DNA of 54,842 nucleotides. It comes from JACKBJ01 sp964549495. GTDB taxonomy: Bacteria > Chloroflexota > Anaerolineae > Epilineales > Epilineaceae. Location of the stretch: NCBI GenBank assembly GCA_964549495.1, contig CAZJWJ010000028.1:1-54842 (forward strand), written 5' to 3'. Under the pieces are notes generated by a model. That model did no database searches. It was not told the DNA's origin and saw only the letters and a program-made list of their open reading frames with translations. Positions 1-7,690 of the stretch are shown here, one piece after another. The translations under genes and the position numbers were made by a program. Every line of letters starts with the position of its first letter. The stretch's first letter is position 1.

Positions 1-79
1 GGGGGGGGGGGGGGAGGGGGGGGGGGGGTGGGGGGGGGGGGGGGGGGGGGGGGTTGGGTTGGGGGGGGTTGGGAGGGGG
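1..79. repeat. G-homopolymer low-complexity tract at window edge
   Basis: Almost every base is G on the plus strand, interrupted by single A or T bases. On the minus strand it would extend the Pro-rich outer region of the anti-sigma factor. So long a run at a sequence end may be an assembly or sequencing artefact, so the reading frame here should not be trusted. Confidence 0.8.
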
Positions 80-716
80 GAGAGGTTGGGCCGAGAGTGG
101 GAATGCGGGTCGAGGTGGTGGCGTGGAGGAGGGTGGTGGCGGTCGTGCGGGGGATCGGTGTGGCGGCGAGCGCTAGGGGTGCCGGCGTGGTGGTAGCGGT
201 CTGGGGGGTGGGCGGGTTGGCGGTGGATGAGGTGGGAGCGCCATCGTCGGGGCGGAGGAGGATGGCGCAGGTGGCGATGATGAGGGCGAGGGTGAGGATG
301 GTCAGGGTGGTGGGGAGGGGGGAGATGCGGCGCCAAGGAGTGGGGCGCAGGAAGTGGGTGTCGAAGGTGGGGGTGGTCGGGGGGGGGGGGGGATCGGGTT
401 GGGAGAGCTCGAGGAGGGCGGCCTGGGCGGCAAGGTGTTCGGCTTGGCATTCGGGGCAGCGGTCGAGGTGGCTGCGGGCGCGGGTGAGGGCTTCGGCGTC
501 GGAGGGCGAGTCGGGTTGGGCTTCGGATAGGAGGGTCGGGAGCTGGGCGCGGAGCTCGGCGCAGGGGATCTCGTCGGCGCGGGGGGACAGGATGGCGGTG
601 CCGAACTGCTCCAGCTGCTCGCGGCAGATGGGGCAGACGGCCAGGTGGGCCGAGTCGATGGGGTTGCCGCGCATGATGGCCTGGCGGGCGCGGGCGCAGG
701 CGGGATCTAGTGGCAT
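1..716 (-). CDS. Zinc-finger anti-sigma factor, C-terminus cut by window edge
   Basis: A reading frame from an ATG at 716 stays open on the minus strand to the window edge (about 238 codons). It follows the sigma factor gene by about 150 nt. The N-terminal cytoplasmic part has two zinc-binding-type motifs, H-x3-C-x2-C (HLAVCPIC and HLDRCPEC, near residues 20 and 85), as in zf-HC2 anti-sigma factors. A Pro run and one membrane helix follow (about residues 135-152, core LTILTLALIIATCAILL), then a Pro/Thr-rich outer segment. The likely role is membrane anti-sigma factor for the neighbouring sigma factor; this rests on motifs and position. The frame passes unbroken through a 14-G run at 379-392, so no frameshift is needed. 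The start is uncertain because no clear ribosome-binding site precedes 716. Confidence 0.72.
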   Translation of the reverse strand, partial: MPLDPACARARQAIMRGNPIDSAHLAVCPICREQLEQFGTAILSPRADEIPCAELRAQLPTLLSEAQPDSPSDAEALTRARSHLDRCPECQAEHLAAQAALLELSQPDPPPPPTTPTFDTHFLRPTPWRRISPLPTTLTILTLALIIATCAILLRPDDGAPTSSTANPPTPQTATTTPAPLALAATPIPRTTATTLLHATTSTRIPTLGPTSPPSQPPPTQPPPPPPPPTPPPPPPPP

Positions 717-869
717 GGCGAAGCCGCGGCCGGGGCCGCATGGGGGCTTGCCGGCCCGCGGCGCGGGCTTCGGCTGGGGATGCGGATGAATGAGATCATG
801 ATCTGCGTTCCATCGAGCAAGATGATACCAGGATCGGCGGGCTTACAGTTCGGGCGGGCTTGGAGAGGG

Positions 870-1529
870 TCAATCTTCGAAGAGCGCGCGGAGGCGGTCG
901 AGGTAGCTGGTCAGATCGCGCAGTTTGGCCAGGTCGCGGTGGCGGATGACGTGGACGTTGCCGCGGCTGGTGTTCAAGAGGGCGGCCAGTTCTTCGTCGC
1001 TCAGGCCGCCCAGGTAGCCTTGGAGCAGAACGGTGCGCGAGGCCTCGCTGATGGCGTCGATGGAGGCGATCTCGGCGATCAGGGCCTGCAGCGCCTGCTG
1101 GTCGCCGGCGTCCTCGGGGCCCGGCGCTTCGAGCGGGAGGCGGCTGCCCAGGCTACTGCCCTCCGGACCGGTCGGCGCGTCGAGGCTGCTGAGCCGGCTG
1201 AGCCCGATGCGGCGCGAGCGGCGGACCTTGGCCCGGGGCTCCAGACGCCGCAGGGCCTCGCGCAGCTTGTTGATGGCGATGACCACGCTCCAGGCCACGA
1301 AGCGCTCCGGCTCGCGGGGTCCGCGTCCCGCGTCGAGCTTCTGCCAGATCACCAGCAGCGACTCCTGGGTGCATTCGGCAGCCAGGTGGTGGAGCTCCGG
1401 CCGGCCGGCCACCCGCCGCCATAGGGAGGCGTGGAGCAGGCGGCCCAGCGCCTGGTAGGCCGCCTCCTGGTCGGGGAGATCCCCGGACTGGCAGCGATCG
1501 TAGAGCTCGCTGGACTCGGCGTCGGTCAT
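870..1529 (-). CDS. ECF-like RNA polymerase sigma-70 family factor
   Basis: 219 residues, the usual size for a group 4 (ECF) sigma factor with regions 2 and 4 only. Region 2 spans about residues 22-100 and contains the AAECTQESLLVIWQKL helix typical of the core-binding surface. Region 4 spans about 160-205 with a helix-turn-helix (LSDEELAALLNTSRGNVHVIRHR). The Arg-rich linker between them is longer than usual. The gene starts 10 nt after the hemW stop and is followed by a zinc-finger membrane anti-sigma gene. The three are probably co-transcribed and the sigma/anti-sigma pair probably respond to an envelope signal. Region 2.4 is weakly conserved, so promoter specificity cannot be guessed. Confidence 0.82.
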   Translation of the reverse strand: MTDAESSELYDRCQSGDLPDQEAAYQALGRLLHASLWRRVAGRPELHHLAAECTQESLLVIWQKLDAGRGPREPERFVAWSVVIAINKLREALRRLEPRAKVRRSRRIGLSRLSSLDAPTGPEGSSLGSRLPLEAPGPEDAGDQQALQALIAEIASIDAISEASRTVLLQGYLGGLSDEELAALLNTSRGNVHVIRHRDLAKLRDLTSYLDRLRALFED

Positions 1530-1539
1530 TCGATGTCGG

Positions 1540-2769
1540 TCACGATGCGGGGCTGGATCCCTCGCTCGGGTCGATGAAGCGCTCGAAGACGCGGTTGCCG
1601 AGCGGAAGACCGCGTTCGGTCAGGCGGATGCGCTCGGGATCGTAGTCGATCAAGCCCCAGCCTTCCAGCTCGGCGATGTCGTCGCCGAAGACCTCGAGGG
1701 GGTCGGAACCGTGCAAGGTGCGGAAGGCCGGGCGGGACAGGCCGTCTCGGACCAGGCGCAGGCCGAGCATCATCGTCTCGCCCATGGCCGCGCGGCCCTG
1801 AAGCGTCTCGGCGCCGGCCTCGACGGAGCGGTACTCCTTCAGCCGGCGGATGTACTCGGGCACGCCGCGAAGGTTCCACCAGCGGCGGGCTCGGTGCGGC
1901 TTCTCGCCGCTGGCCGGCTGGTGGAGGCAGGCGTGGGCGCCGGGGCCGGCGGCCAGGAAGTCGCCGTTGCGCCAGTAGTTCAGGTTGTGCCGACAGGCCA
2001 TGGGGCGCTCTGGATGGCCGGCGGCCGGGCGGGCCCAGTTGGAGACCTCGTAGTGGATGTAGCCGGCCTCGGCCAGCCGGGCCTGGGCCCGCTCGTACTG
2101 CTCGGCTGCGCGATCCTCGTCGGGCGAGGCTACCCGGCCTTCGGCCACCCAGCGCGACAGGGGAGTGCCGGGCTCGACGATCAGGCTATAGAGGCTCAGG
2201 TGCTCGGGGACCAAGGTCAGGAGGGTCTCGAGGCTGGCCTCCCATGCGGCCAGGCGCTGGCCTGGCAGCCCGAACATCAGATCGAGGTTGATGTTGTCGA
2301 AGCCGGCGGCGCGGGCGGCCTCGAAGGCCCGGCGGGCATCGTCGGCGTCGTGGATGCGGCCCAGGAACTCGAGTTCGGCCGGCTGGAAGCTCTGCACCCC
2401 CATGCTCAGGCGCGTGACGCCCAGGGCGCGCAGGTCGGCAAAGCGCGCGCGATCGACCGTGCCGGGGTTGGCCTCGGAGCTGACCTCGGCATCGGCCGCC
2501 AGGCTGAAGTGCCGGTGGACGGTTTCGAAGATGCGCGCTAGTTGGCCGCCGCCCAGGAGGGTGGGCGTGCCGCCGCCCAGGAAGAGGCTGTCGATGGGCC
2601 GGGCCTCGGCCAACGGCGCCAGGCGCTCGATCTCCAGGCAGAGGGCATCGACGTAGGCCTGATGGAGGGCCTCGAGGCCGGCGTAGGTGTTGAAGTCGCA
2701 GTAGGGGCACTTCTGCTGGCAGAAGGGGACGTGCAGGTAGAGCCCCAGCGGGCGCGCGCGATGCGACAT
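1540..2769 (-). CDS. hemW: Radical SAM heme chaperone HemW (coproporphyrinogen oxidase-like)
   Basis: Cytoplasmic radical SAM protein of 409 residues from the ATG at 2769. The 4Fe-4S ligands are the CxxxCxxC motif FCQQKCPYC at residues 16-24, followed by the GGGTPT SAM-binding motif. The conserved LGVTRLSMGVQSF and NLDLMFGLPGQ segments match HemW rather than other radical SAM families, and the C-terminal HemW domain is present. HemW inserts heme into respiratory proteins; older annotations call it oxygen-independent coproporphyrinogen oxidase. A TTG three codons upstream (2778) is an alternative start with a GAGG seven bases before it. The gene lies 18 nt after the LON-domain gene and just before the sigma factor. 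Supplying heme would fit the c-type cytochrome encoded at 35930, but that link is only inference. Confidence 0.93.
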   Translation of the reverse strand: MSHRARPLGLYLHVPFCQQKCPYCDFNTYAGLEALHQAYVDALCLEIERLAPLAEARPIDSLFLGGGTPTLLGGGQLARIFETVHRHFSLAADAEVSSEANPGTVDRARFADLRALGVTRLSMGVQSFQPAELEFLGRIHDADDARRAFEAARAAGFDNINLDLMFGLPGQRLAAWEASLETLLTLVPEHLSLYSLIVEPGTPLSRWVAEGRVASPDEDRAAEQYERAQARLAEAGYIHYEVSNWARPAAGHPERPMACRHNLNYWRNGDFLAAGPGAHACLHQPASGEKPHRARRWWNLRGVPEYIRRLKEYRSVEAGAETLQGRAAMGETMMLGLRLVRDGLSRPAFRTLHGSDPLEVFGDDIAELEGWGLIDYDPERIRLTERGLPLGNRVFERFIDPSEGSSPAS

Positions 2770-2787
2770 GGTCGCCAAGCCCTTGCC

Positions 2788-3441
2788 TCAGTTGATCGAG
2801 AAGGGGCCGGACATGGGCACCGGGCCGGCCTCGCGCATGCGCTCGGCCAGGGGAAGCTCCTCCCGGTAGAGCCGCCGCAGCAATCCGAGCAGCCGCGTGG
2901 GCCGCGGGCTGGCCAGGAGCTCCTGCTTGCGCCAGTCGGGGGCCTGCAGGAGCCAGGCGGCCGTCCAAGCCATGGCCAAAGCATCGGCCGGCAACCGACC
3001 GCTGGGTGCCGCATCGCGGTCGACGCGCGCCAGGATGGCGGCATAGCGCTGCACCCAGGGCCGCAGTCGCCGGGCGGCCAGATCGATGACCTCCGCCGGC
3101 TCCTCGGCCATGTCCAGGGGCTCGACCATGCCGACCAGATAGGGTCGCTCGTAGCGCAGCTGACGGATTCGGAAGCGCCCGCTTCCGCGGGCCTCGATCC
3201 TCATCCGGTCGCCGGAGAGCGGTTGCACCTGCTCGATGCGCGCCCGGCAGCCCACCTCGAAGGGCTCGGCCAGCGGGCCCAGGGCCTCGCTGCCCTGGCG
3301 GATCAGGACCACCCCGAAGTCGATCTCCTCCTCGACGCAGCGGCGCATCATCTGCCGGTAGCGCGGCTCGAAGATGTGCAGCTGGATGGGCGCGCCCGGG
3401 AAGAGCACGGTGTCCAAGGGGAAGAGCGGCAACTCCTGCAT
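2788..3441 (-). CDS. LON substrate-binding (PUA-like) domain protein
   Basis: 217 residues from the ATG at 3441, which has TGGAG about nine bases upstream. The sequence opens with the MQELPLFPLDTVLFPG signature of the Lon N-terminal domain (PF02190). It continues with HIFEPRYRQMM and the acidic DFGVVLI strand, also diagnostic. No AAA or protease domain follows, so this is the stand-alone LON-N family, about 200-220 residues, of poorly defined role in protein quality control. It is first in a run with hemW, the sigma factor and the anti-sigma factor. A TTG at 3465 would extend the protein by eight residues without matching the family. Confidence 0.88.
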   Translation of the reverse strand: MQELPLFPLDTVLFPGAPIQLHIFEPRYRQMMRRCVEEEIDFGVVLIRQGSEALGPLAEPFEVGCRARIEQVQPLSGDRMRIEARGSGRFRIRQLRYERPYLVGMVEPLDMAEEPAEVIDLAARRLRPWVQRYAAILARVDRDAAPSGRLPADALAMAWTAAWLLQAPDWRKQELLASPRPTRLLGLLRRLYREELPLAERMREAGPVPMSGPFSIN

Positions 3442-3485
3442 CGAAAGGCTCCATGATGTGGCCAAAGTGCGGCGGGACTGGGCAC

Positions 3486-3514
3486 ATTATGGGCCCCCGC
3501 GGTCGCGCGACCAA
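3486..3514 (-). promoter_or_regulatory. Predicted promoter of the LON-hemW-sigma run
   Basis: Minus-strand -35 TTGGTC (3509-3514) and -10 CATAAT (3486-3491) with a 17-nt spacer, leaving a leader of about 40 nt before the ATG at 3441. It faces away from the tRNA-Ser promoter. Confidence 0.5.
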
Positions 3515-3519
3515 GCAGA

Positions 3520-3579
3520 CCGCAGGCCGACACAGCGGCGCAGCGGCGCCCTCGGTCGAGGATCCTGTTACAGGGAGAG
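3520..3579 (-). repeat. Dispersed 60-bp element, copy A
   Basis: Read on the minus strand, this 60-bp stretch aligns without gaps to 54611-54670 with about 50 of 60 positions identical by eye. The central 33 bases have one mismatch. The core starts CGACCGAGGGCG and ends GCTGTGTCGGC. It sits between the outward-facing promoters of the LON gene and tRNA-Ser. The core can fold as an imperfect stem-loop closed by CGAC/GTCG. Function unknown. Confidence 0.72.
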
Positions 3580-3594
3580 GCCTTGCTTGGAGCG

Positions 3595-3623
3595 TTGCCG
3601 GGCCGGGGAAGCTGCTTTACAAT
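3595..3623 (+). promoter_or_regulatory. Predicted promoter of tRNA-Ser(GGA)
   Basis: -35 TTGCCG (3595-3600), 17-nt spacer, -10 TACAAT (3618-3623), placing transcription start a few bases before the mature tRNA 5' end at 3637. Confidence 0.6.
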
Positions 3624-3636
3624 TACGCGATCGCGA

Positions 3637-3726
3637 GGAGAGGTCGCATAGTCTGGCCTAGTGCGCGCGCCTGGAAAGCGCGTTTCCCGCAAGGGATCGC
3701 GGGTTCGAATCCCGCCCTCTCCGCCA
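3637..3726 (+). tRNA. tRNA-Ser (anticodon GGA)
   Basis: Acceptor stem GGAGAGG (3637-3643) pairs with CCTCTCC (3716-3722), followed by discriminator G and an encoded CCA. The anticodon loop is CTGGAAA on a GCGCG-type stem, giving GGA, which reads UCC/UCU. A long variable arm (GTTTCCCGCAAGGGATC region) and the T-loop TTCGAAT confirm a class II tRNA, as expected for Ser. The first 33 bases differ from the second tRNA-Ser at 10976-11067 at only one position. Confidence 0.96.
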
Positions 3727-3758
3727 TGGGGTGGATCCGGTGGATCCGCCGACATCAA

Positions 3759-3787
3759 GGCCCGCGGACGCCGGAGCGCCGCGGGCC
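3759..3787 (+). terminator. Possible hairpin terminator after tRNA-Ser
   Basis: GGCCCGCGG (3759-3767) and CCGCGGGCC (3779-3787) form a perfect nine-pair stem 32 bases after the tRNA. The tail is only moderately T-rich, so it may be a weak terminator or simply a stable hairpin. Confidence 0.4.
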
Positions 3788-3822
3788 TCGTCACGTTCAA
3801 GAGCCCTGCCCTGGCCATCGCG

Positions 3823-3852
3823 TTGACCGGCCGAGCCGGCATTCTCTATACT
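3823..3852 (+). promoter_or_regulatory. Predicted promoter of first vWA gene
   Basis: -35 TTGACC (3823-3828), 18-nt spacer, -10 TATACT (3847-3852). The leader to the GTG at 3983 is about 125 nt. Confidence 0.6.
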
Positions 3853-3982
3853 CGGGGGCGTTCCGAGGGAGGCCGAGCCCGCCACTCCGTGCGCCCGCTC
3901 GAGCTTCTCGACGGAGCCCGATTTCCCAAGCCCGATCCTGGACGCCATTCCGACCGATCGCCCCGCCTCCGAAAGGCCGACC

Positions 3983-5704
3983 GTGAAGTCCCGACTCACC
4001 ACGATCCTGTTCTCCAGCTTGGCCCTGGGCCTGCTCGTCTGGTCGGTCTCGTCGATCGACGACCGCGGCAGCCGGGCGCAATCGGCCAGCGGCTGCGATC
4101 TGCGGATCGAGCGAGATGTGATGCCCGAGACCCTGGCCATTGGCGCGCGGGCCACCATCAGCATGAGCGTCCGGGCAGACTGCGCCGACCTGCAGCAGCC
4201 CCTGCGCCTGGCCCTGGTGGTCGACAACTCGACCGACATGGGCGGCCCGCGCATGGAGGGCCTGCGCCAGGGCGTGGAGGCCCTGGCCGACGGGCTGGAT
4301 TTCTCGCGCTCCCAGGCGGCCTTGCTGGCCTATCACAGCCGCGTCGATCTCTTGGCGCCCATGGGCAGCGATCGCGATGCCCTGGTCGAGGCCAGCCAGC
4401 GCTTCTTCCCGCGCCAGGGTCATGCGATGGTGATGGGCGTCCGGGCCGGCGCGCAGGTCATCCAGGCGGCCCGGAGTCCGGACGATCCGGAGCTGCAAGA
4501 GGTGCTGATCCTGGTGGCCGGTGGTCCCAACGGGGAGGGCGAGCCGGAGGACATCGACGCGGCCATCGCCGAGGCGCAGGTGGCCAAGGACGATGGCATC
4601 CTGGTGGTCACGGTGGCGGCCGGGGGCGCGACCGACTACGACATGCTGGAGGCCATGGCCAGCTCCTCCTCGCTCTTCTACATCGAGACGCTGGCCGGCC
4701 GCTACCCCTCGCTCTTCCGCGAGATCCTGGCCGATCTCTCGCAGGTCGAGTTGACCGGTGCCCTGGTCAGCGATCGCCTGCCGCCCCAGCTGGAGTATGC
4801 CTTCGGCAGCGGCGTGCCCGCCCCGCGACTGCGCGATGGCGCGCTGACGTGGAGCTACGCGATCTGGCCCGAGGAGGGTCTGCAGATCGAATACCAGGTC
4901 GCCTGCCTCGAGTTGGGCCGGCACCCCTCCAGCCTGGGCGCCGAGGTCGAGCTGAGCTTCGATCGCGGCGCGCCGCTGAGCCAGCCCTTCCCGGTCGACG
5001 ACATCGAATGCGTCCCGGAGCCCACCGTCACGCCCACGTCCAGCGCGACCCCGGGACCCAGCGCCACGCCCAGCCCCAGCCCGAGCTCCCGCCCGACGCG
5101 GGCGCTCGCGCCGATCTACCTGCCGGTGACCTGGAGCCGGCATTGCCTGCCCAGCCAGCGTCAGGCGGACCTGGTGCTGCTCCTGGACGCCTCCTCGAGC
5201 ATGCACGAGCAGGTCGGCGGACAGCTCAAGCTGCAGCTGGCCCTCAATGCCGCCAGCCGCCTGATCGATGCCCTGGACTTCCGGGCCGACCGCGCGGCCG
5301 TGCTGGCCTTCAGCAGCCGTGCCGACCATCTCCACCCGCTCTCCGACCAGCGATTGAGCCTGCAGCTGGCCCTGGCCCGCATCTTCGAGGCGGTCCGCTA
5401 CGGCAGCCGGCTCGACTTGGGCCTGGATGCCGCCGGCCAGGTCCTCGCCGCCAGCCCTGCCGACCGCCTGCCGGTGGTCCTCCTGCTCACCGACGGCCTG
5501 GCCGACGGCCCGCGCGCCCTGGCCGCCGCCGAGCGCCTGCGCGCCCGCGGCGTCTCGATTTACGCCGTCGGCCTGGGCGAGGCGGTCGACAGCCAGCTGC
5601 TGACCGCTATCGCCGGCCACCCCTCGCGCTACTTCCAGAGCCCCGACGGCGCCGACCTCGACCGCATCTACCTGGACATCGCCCGCAGCGCCGGTTGTCC
5701 CTAG
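3983..5704 (+). CDS. Exported protein with two vWA domains
   Basis: 573 residues from a GTG with GAAAGG six bases upstream. The N-terminus (residues 5-33) is a signal peptide or signal anchor. A first vWA-like domain (about 74-260) has a degraded MIDAS (D81-N-S-T-D). It is preceded by two Cys 29 residues apart (38 and 67), a pattern shared with the next two genes. After a beta-rich region comes a Pro/Thr/Ser linker (about 345-373) and the IYLP motif at 378-381. A complete second vWA domain follows (about 395-570) with an intact D402-A-S-S-S MIDAS and the later LLTDGLADG strand. vWA domains bind metal and mediate adhesion or assembly outside the cell; the ligand is unknown. It looks like an older one-domain protein ending in YLP to which a second vWA domain was fused. 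Confidence 0.82.
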   Translation: MKSRLTTILFSSLALGLLVWSVSSIDDRGSRAQSASGCDLRIERDVMPETLAIGARATISMSVRADCADLQQPLRLALVVDNSTDMGGPRMEGLRQGVEALADGLDFSRSQAALLAYHSRVDLLAPMGSDRDALVEASQRFFPRQGHAMVMGVRAGAQVIQAARSPDDPELQEVLILVAGGPNGEGEPEDIDAAIAEAQVAKDDGILVVTVAAGGATDYDMLEAMASSSSLFYIETLAGRYPSLFREILADLSQVELTGALVSDRLPPQLEYAFGSGVPAPRLRDGALTWSYAIWPEEGLQIEYQVACLELGRHPSSLGAEVELSFDRGAPLSQPFPVDDIECVPEPTVTPTSSATPGPSATPSPSPSSRPTRALAPIYLPVTWSRHCLPSQRQADLVLLLDASSSMHEQVGGQLKLQLALNAASRLIDALDFRADRAAVLAFSSRADHLHPLSDQRLSLQLALARIFEAVRYGSRLDLGLDAAGQVLAASPADRLPVVLLLTDGLADGPRALAAAERLRARGVSIYAVGLGEAVDSQLLTAIAGHPSRYFQSPDGADLDRIYLDIARSAGCP

Positions 5705-6011
5705 AGGCGACCCTGGATGCCCCTACCATGCGGGCATTCCGCGCCCTTGGCCGATTGCGCCCACCCCGCCTTTGCGGTATCCTAAGCAAATCTCGGCTAG
5801 AGGTAGGTTTCGGAGCTTCGTCATGCCTTGCATGGTTGACCTCGAGACCCCATCCGGCCGCGGATGCGCCAGGGTTCGCCCGGTTCCGTGACCGCGCGGG
5901 CCCACACGATCACCGAAGCCGACGGAGCCGGCCATGACCAGGCAGGCTCGCCGCGTACCGGCCCACCCGTGCCGGCCGCTGAGCAAGGCCTAGAGCCACA
6001 GGGAGTTCTCG
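5705..6011 (+). other. Intergenic region and long leader before second vWA gene
   Basis: A six-pair hairpin just after the stop (5717-5722 with 5732-5737) is a weak terminator candidate. A promoter follows at 5755-5783, then a leader of about 225 nt to the ATG at 6012, which has AGGGAG upstream. I see no recognisable riboswitch and no convincing small gene in the leader. Confidence 0.5.
5755..5783 (+). promoter_or_regulatory. Predicted promoter of second vWA gene
   Basis: -35 TTGCGC (5755-5760), 17-nt spacer, -10 TATCCT (5778-5783). Both boxes are imperfect. Confidence 0.4.
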
Positions 6012-7409
6012 ATGACTCGATTCGCAACCCGACCCATCGGCACGTTGATGCTGGCCTGCGCGCTGGTGCTGACGGGCCTGATGCTGGCCGGCGGCGCCCC
6101 CGCCGACACGGTCCGAGCCCAGCAAGGGGAACGAGAGATCCCCTGCAATCCCAGCTTCGAGCGCAGCCTTGGCCCGCTCAAGGTCGAGGCCGGAGGCACC
6201 ATCGACGTCGAGGTCAAGTACCAATATGACTGCCGCCAGCGCGGCTCCGACGTCAAGATGAACGTGATGCTGGTCATCGCCGACAACGTGCCGGAGAGCT
6301 TCAACCGCACCGTCGGCCTCGAGCGCAACATGCGCTCCGGCCTGAGCACCTTCATCAACCAGCTGCCCTGGGAAAACGGCTCCTCGATGGGCCTGGTGCT
6401 GTACAACGACACGGCGCTCGTTCGATCTCCATTGCGCTCTGGAGAGGAGCATCGCCAAGCCCTGCTCGGTTTGGCCGACCGATTCCGCATCATTCGCGGC
6501 TCGGGCTCCTTGGGTTTCGACCAGGCCATGCTCCTGGCGTATCGCCAGCTCCCGACCCAGATCGCGGGCGAAATCAACGTCATCGTGGCCTTCGACTCCG
6601 GTGCCGATCCCTTCTCCGGCTCGGGAGATGGCTGCCGGCGCGCAAACCGCGTCGACGTGATCGTGGCGGGAATCCAGATCCCGGAGGCCGGCGGTCGCAT
6701 GATCCCCTGTCTCAACTTCAGCCTCTCCTCAGCGGCCAACAACGAGGGGGATGAGCTCGAGGACCGATTCGAGAGCCTGGGCGAAGCGCTCTTCAAGGGC
6801 GACGAGATCGAAGAGATCATCATCACCGATTATCTGGAAGGTCAATACGTCGAGATGGTGGCCGGCTCGAGCCGTCCGGTCCAGCCCGTCAACCCCTTTG
6901 GCGATGACTGGGAGTGGACCATCAGAGGCGGCCGCAGCACGCCGCCCGATGGTCTGGCCCTGACCTACCAACTCAAGGTCAAGGACAACGACCCCGCGCT
7001 CTTCCCGGCCCAGATGCCGGTGTCCGCCGGCGCCGAGGCCTTCGTGCGATACGCGAGCGGCGTTCAGCTACGCTTGCCGCTCAACGTGCCCGAGCAATGC
7101 CTGGCGAGCGCAGGGAAGTTGGTCGAGGACTGCGATGCCTGGAACCCTCCGACTCCCACGCCGGGTCCAACGGATCTGCCCACCGAGACGCCAACCCCGG
7201 GTGGCGAGACCGCCACGCCGACGGCCACCGAAGTCCCGACCGAAACCGACACCCCCGAGCCAACGGTGCCGCCGACCGAGGGTCCAACGGACGTTCCAAC
7301 ACCGATGGACACCGTCACCCCCACCGACGAGCCGCCGCCTCCACCCGACGGCATCTACCTCCCCTTCCTGGCCGGCAACTACACCATCGGCGAGGTCCCG
7401 GCCCCCTAG
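6012..7409 (+). CDS. Exported vWA-like protein with C-terminal YLP motif
   Basis: 465 residues. A signal peptide spans 1-36, with a hydrophobic core from about 11 to 28 and cleavage near VRA-QQ. Cys45 and Cys74 are 29 residues apart, as in the flanking paralogues. The vWA-like core (about 83-270) starts MNVMLVIADNVPES: the first MIDAS Asp is present (D91) but the DxSxS motif is lost, so metal binding is doubtful. A beta-rich domain (270-375) precedes a Pro/Thr linker (about 380-445) and a terminal IYLPFLAGN segment (from residue 448). It is the middle gene of three paralogues on the same strand, each with its own promoter-like signal. Function unknown beyond a likely cell-surface location. 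Confidence 0.8.
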   Translation: MTRFATRPIGTLMLACALVLTGLMLAGGAPADTVRAQQGEREIPCNPSFERSLGPLKVEAGGTIDVEVKYQYDCRQRGSDVKMNVMLVIADNVPESFNRTVGLERNMRSGLSTFINQLPWENGSSMGLVLYNDTALVRSPLRSGEEHRQALLGLADRFRIIRGSGSLGFDQAMLLAYRQLPTQIAGEINVIVAFDSGADPFSGSGDGCRRANRVDVIVAGIQIPEAGGRMIPCLNFSLSSAANNEGDELEDRFESLGEALFKGDEIEEIIITDYLEGQYVEMVAGSSRPVQPVNPFGDDWEWTIRGGRSTPPDGLALTYQLKVKDNDPALFPAQMPVSAGAEAFVRYASGVQLRLPLNVPEQCLASAGKLVEDCDAWNPPTPTPGPTDLPTETPTPGGETATPTATEVPTETDTPEPTVPPTEGPTDVPTPMDTVTPTDEPPPPPDGIYLPFLAGNYTIGEVPAP

Positions 7410-7442
7410 GTCAGGCCCCCACGCCGATCCCACCGATCCTCT

Positions 7443-7472
7443 CGAGGGCCGCCGGCATGCCGGCGGCCCTCG
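7443..7472. repeat. Perfect 30-bp palindrome
   Basis: CGAGGGCCGCCGGCA is followed directly by its exact reverse complement, centred between 7457 and 7458, 33 bases after the stop at 7409. It could fold as a terminator hairpin but has no T-tract. It may also be a symmetrical protein-binding site. Confidence 0.75.
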
Positions 7473-7600
7473 CGCTGCGCGCCCAAGAGACCGATTCGCC
7501 CGGTCCGCGACACCCGGCATCCACCAAGATCGAACCGCACACCGCCGACGAATCGCTCCCCCTCACGACCCGCCACCGTGCGCCCACCCCAAGCCTCCGA

Positions 7601-7606
7601 TATAAT
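7601..7606 (+). promoter_or_regulatory. Promoter -10 box (TATAAT) of third vWA gene
   Basis: A consensus TATAAT followed by CCCC, 85 bases before the ATG at 7691. No good -35 box is present at 16-18 bases upstream, so an activator may be needed. Confidence 0.4.
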
Positions 7607-7690
7607 CCCCAAGCCTGACCAAACACCCGATTCCATCCCACATCCATCCCACTCCATTCCACTTCACGACGAACACAGGGGAAGGCAGCG

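Noticed and set aside
379..392. Suspected frameshift at the 14-G run in the anti-sigma gene
   Set aside because: Counting codons from the ATG at 716 keeps the membrane helix in the same frame, and no in-frame stop occurs before the edge.
28..789. Plus-strand open frame starting in the G tract
   Set aside because: Composed of Gly/Val/Arg low complexity and antisense to the anti-sigma factor with its zinc motifs and membrane helix.
5784..6011. Possible riboswitch in the long leader of the second vWA gene
   Set aside because: I compared it mentally with c-di-GMP, cobalamin and TPP consensus cores and found no match; only generic GC-rich stems are present.
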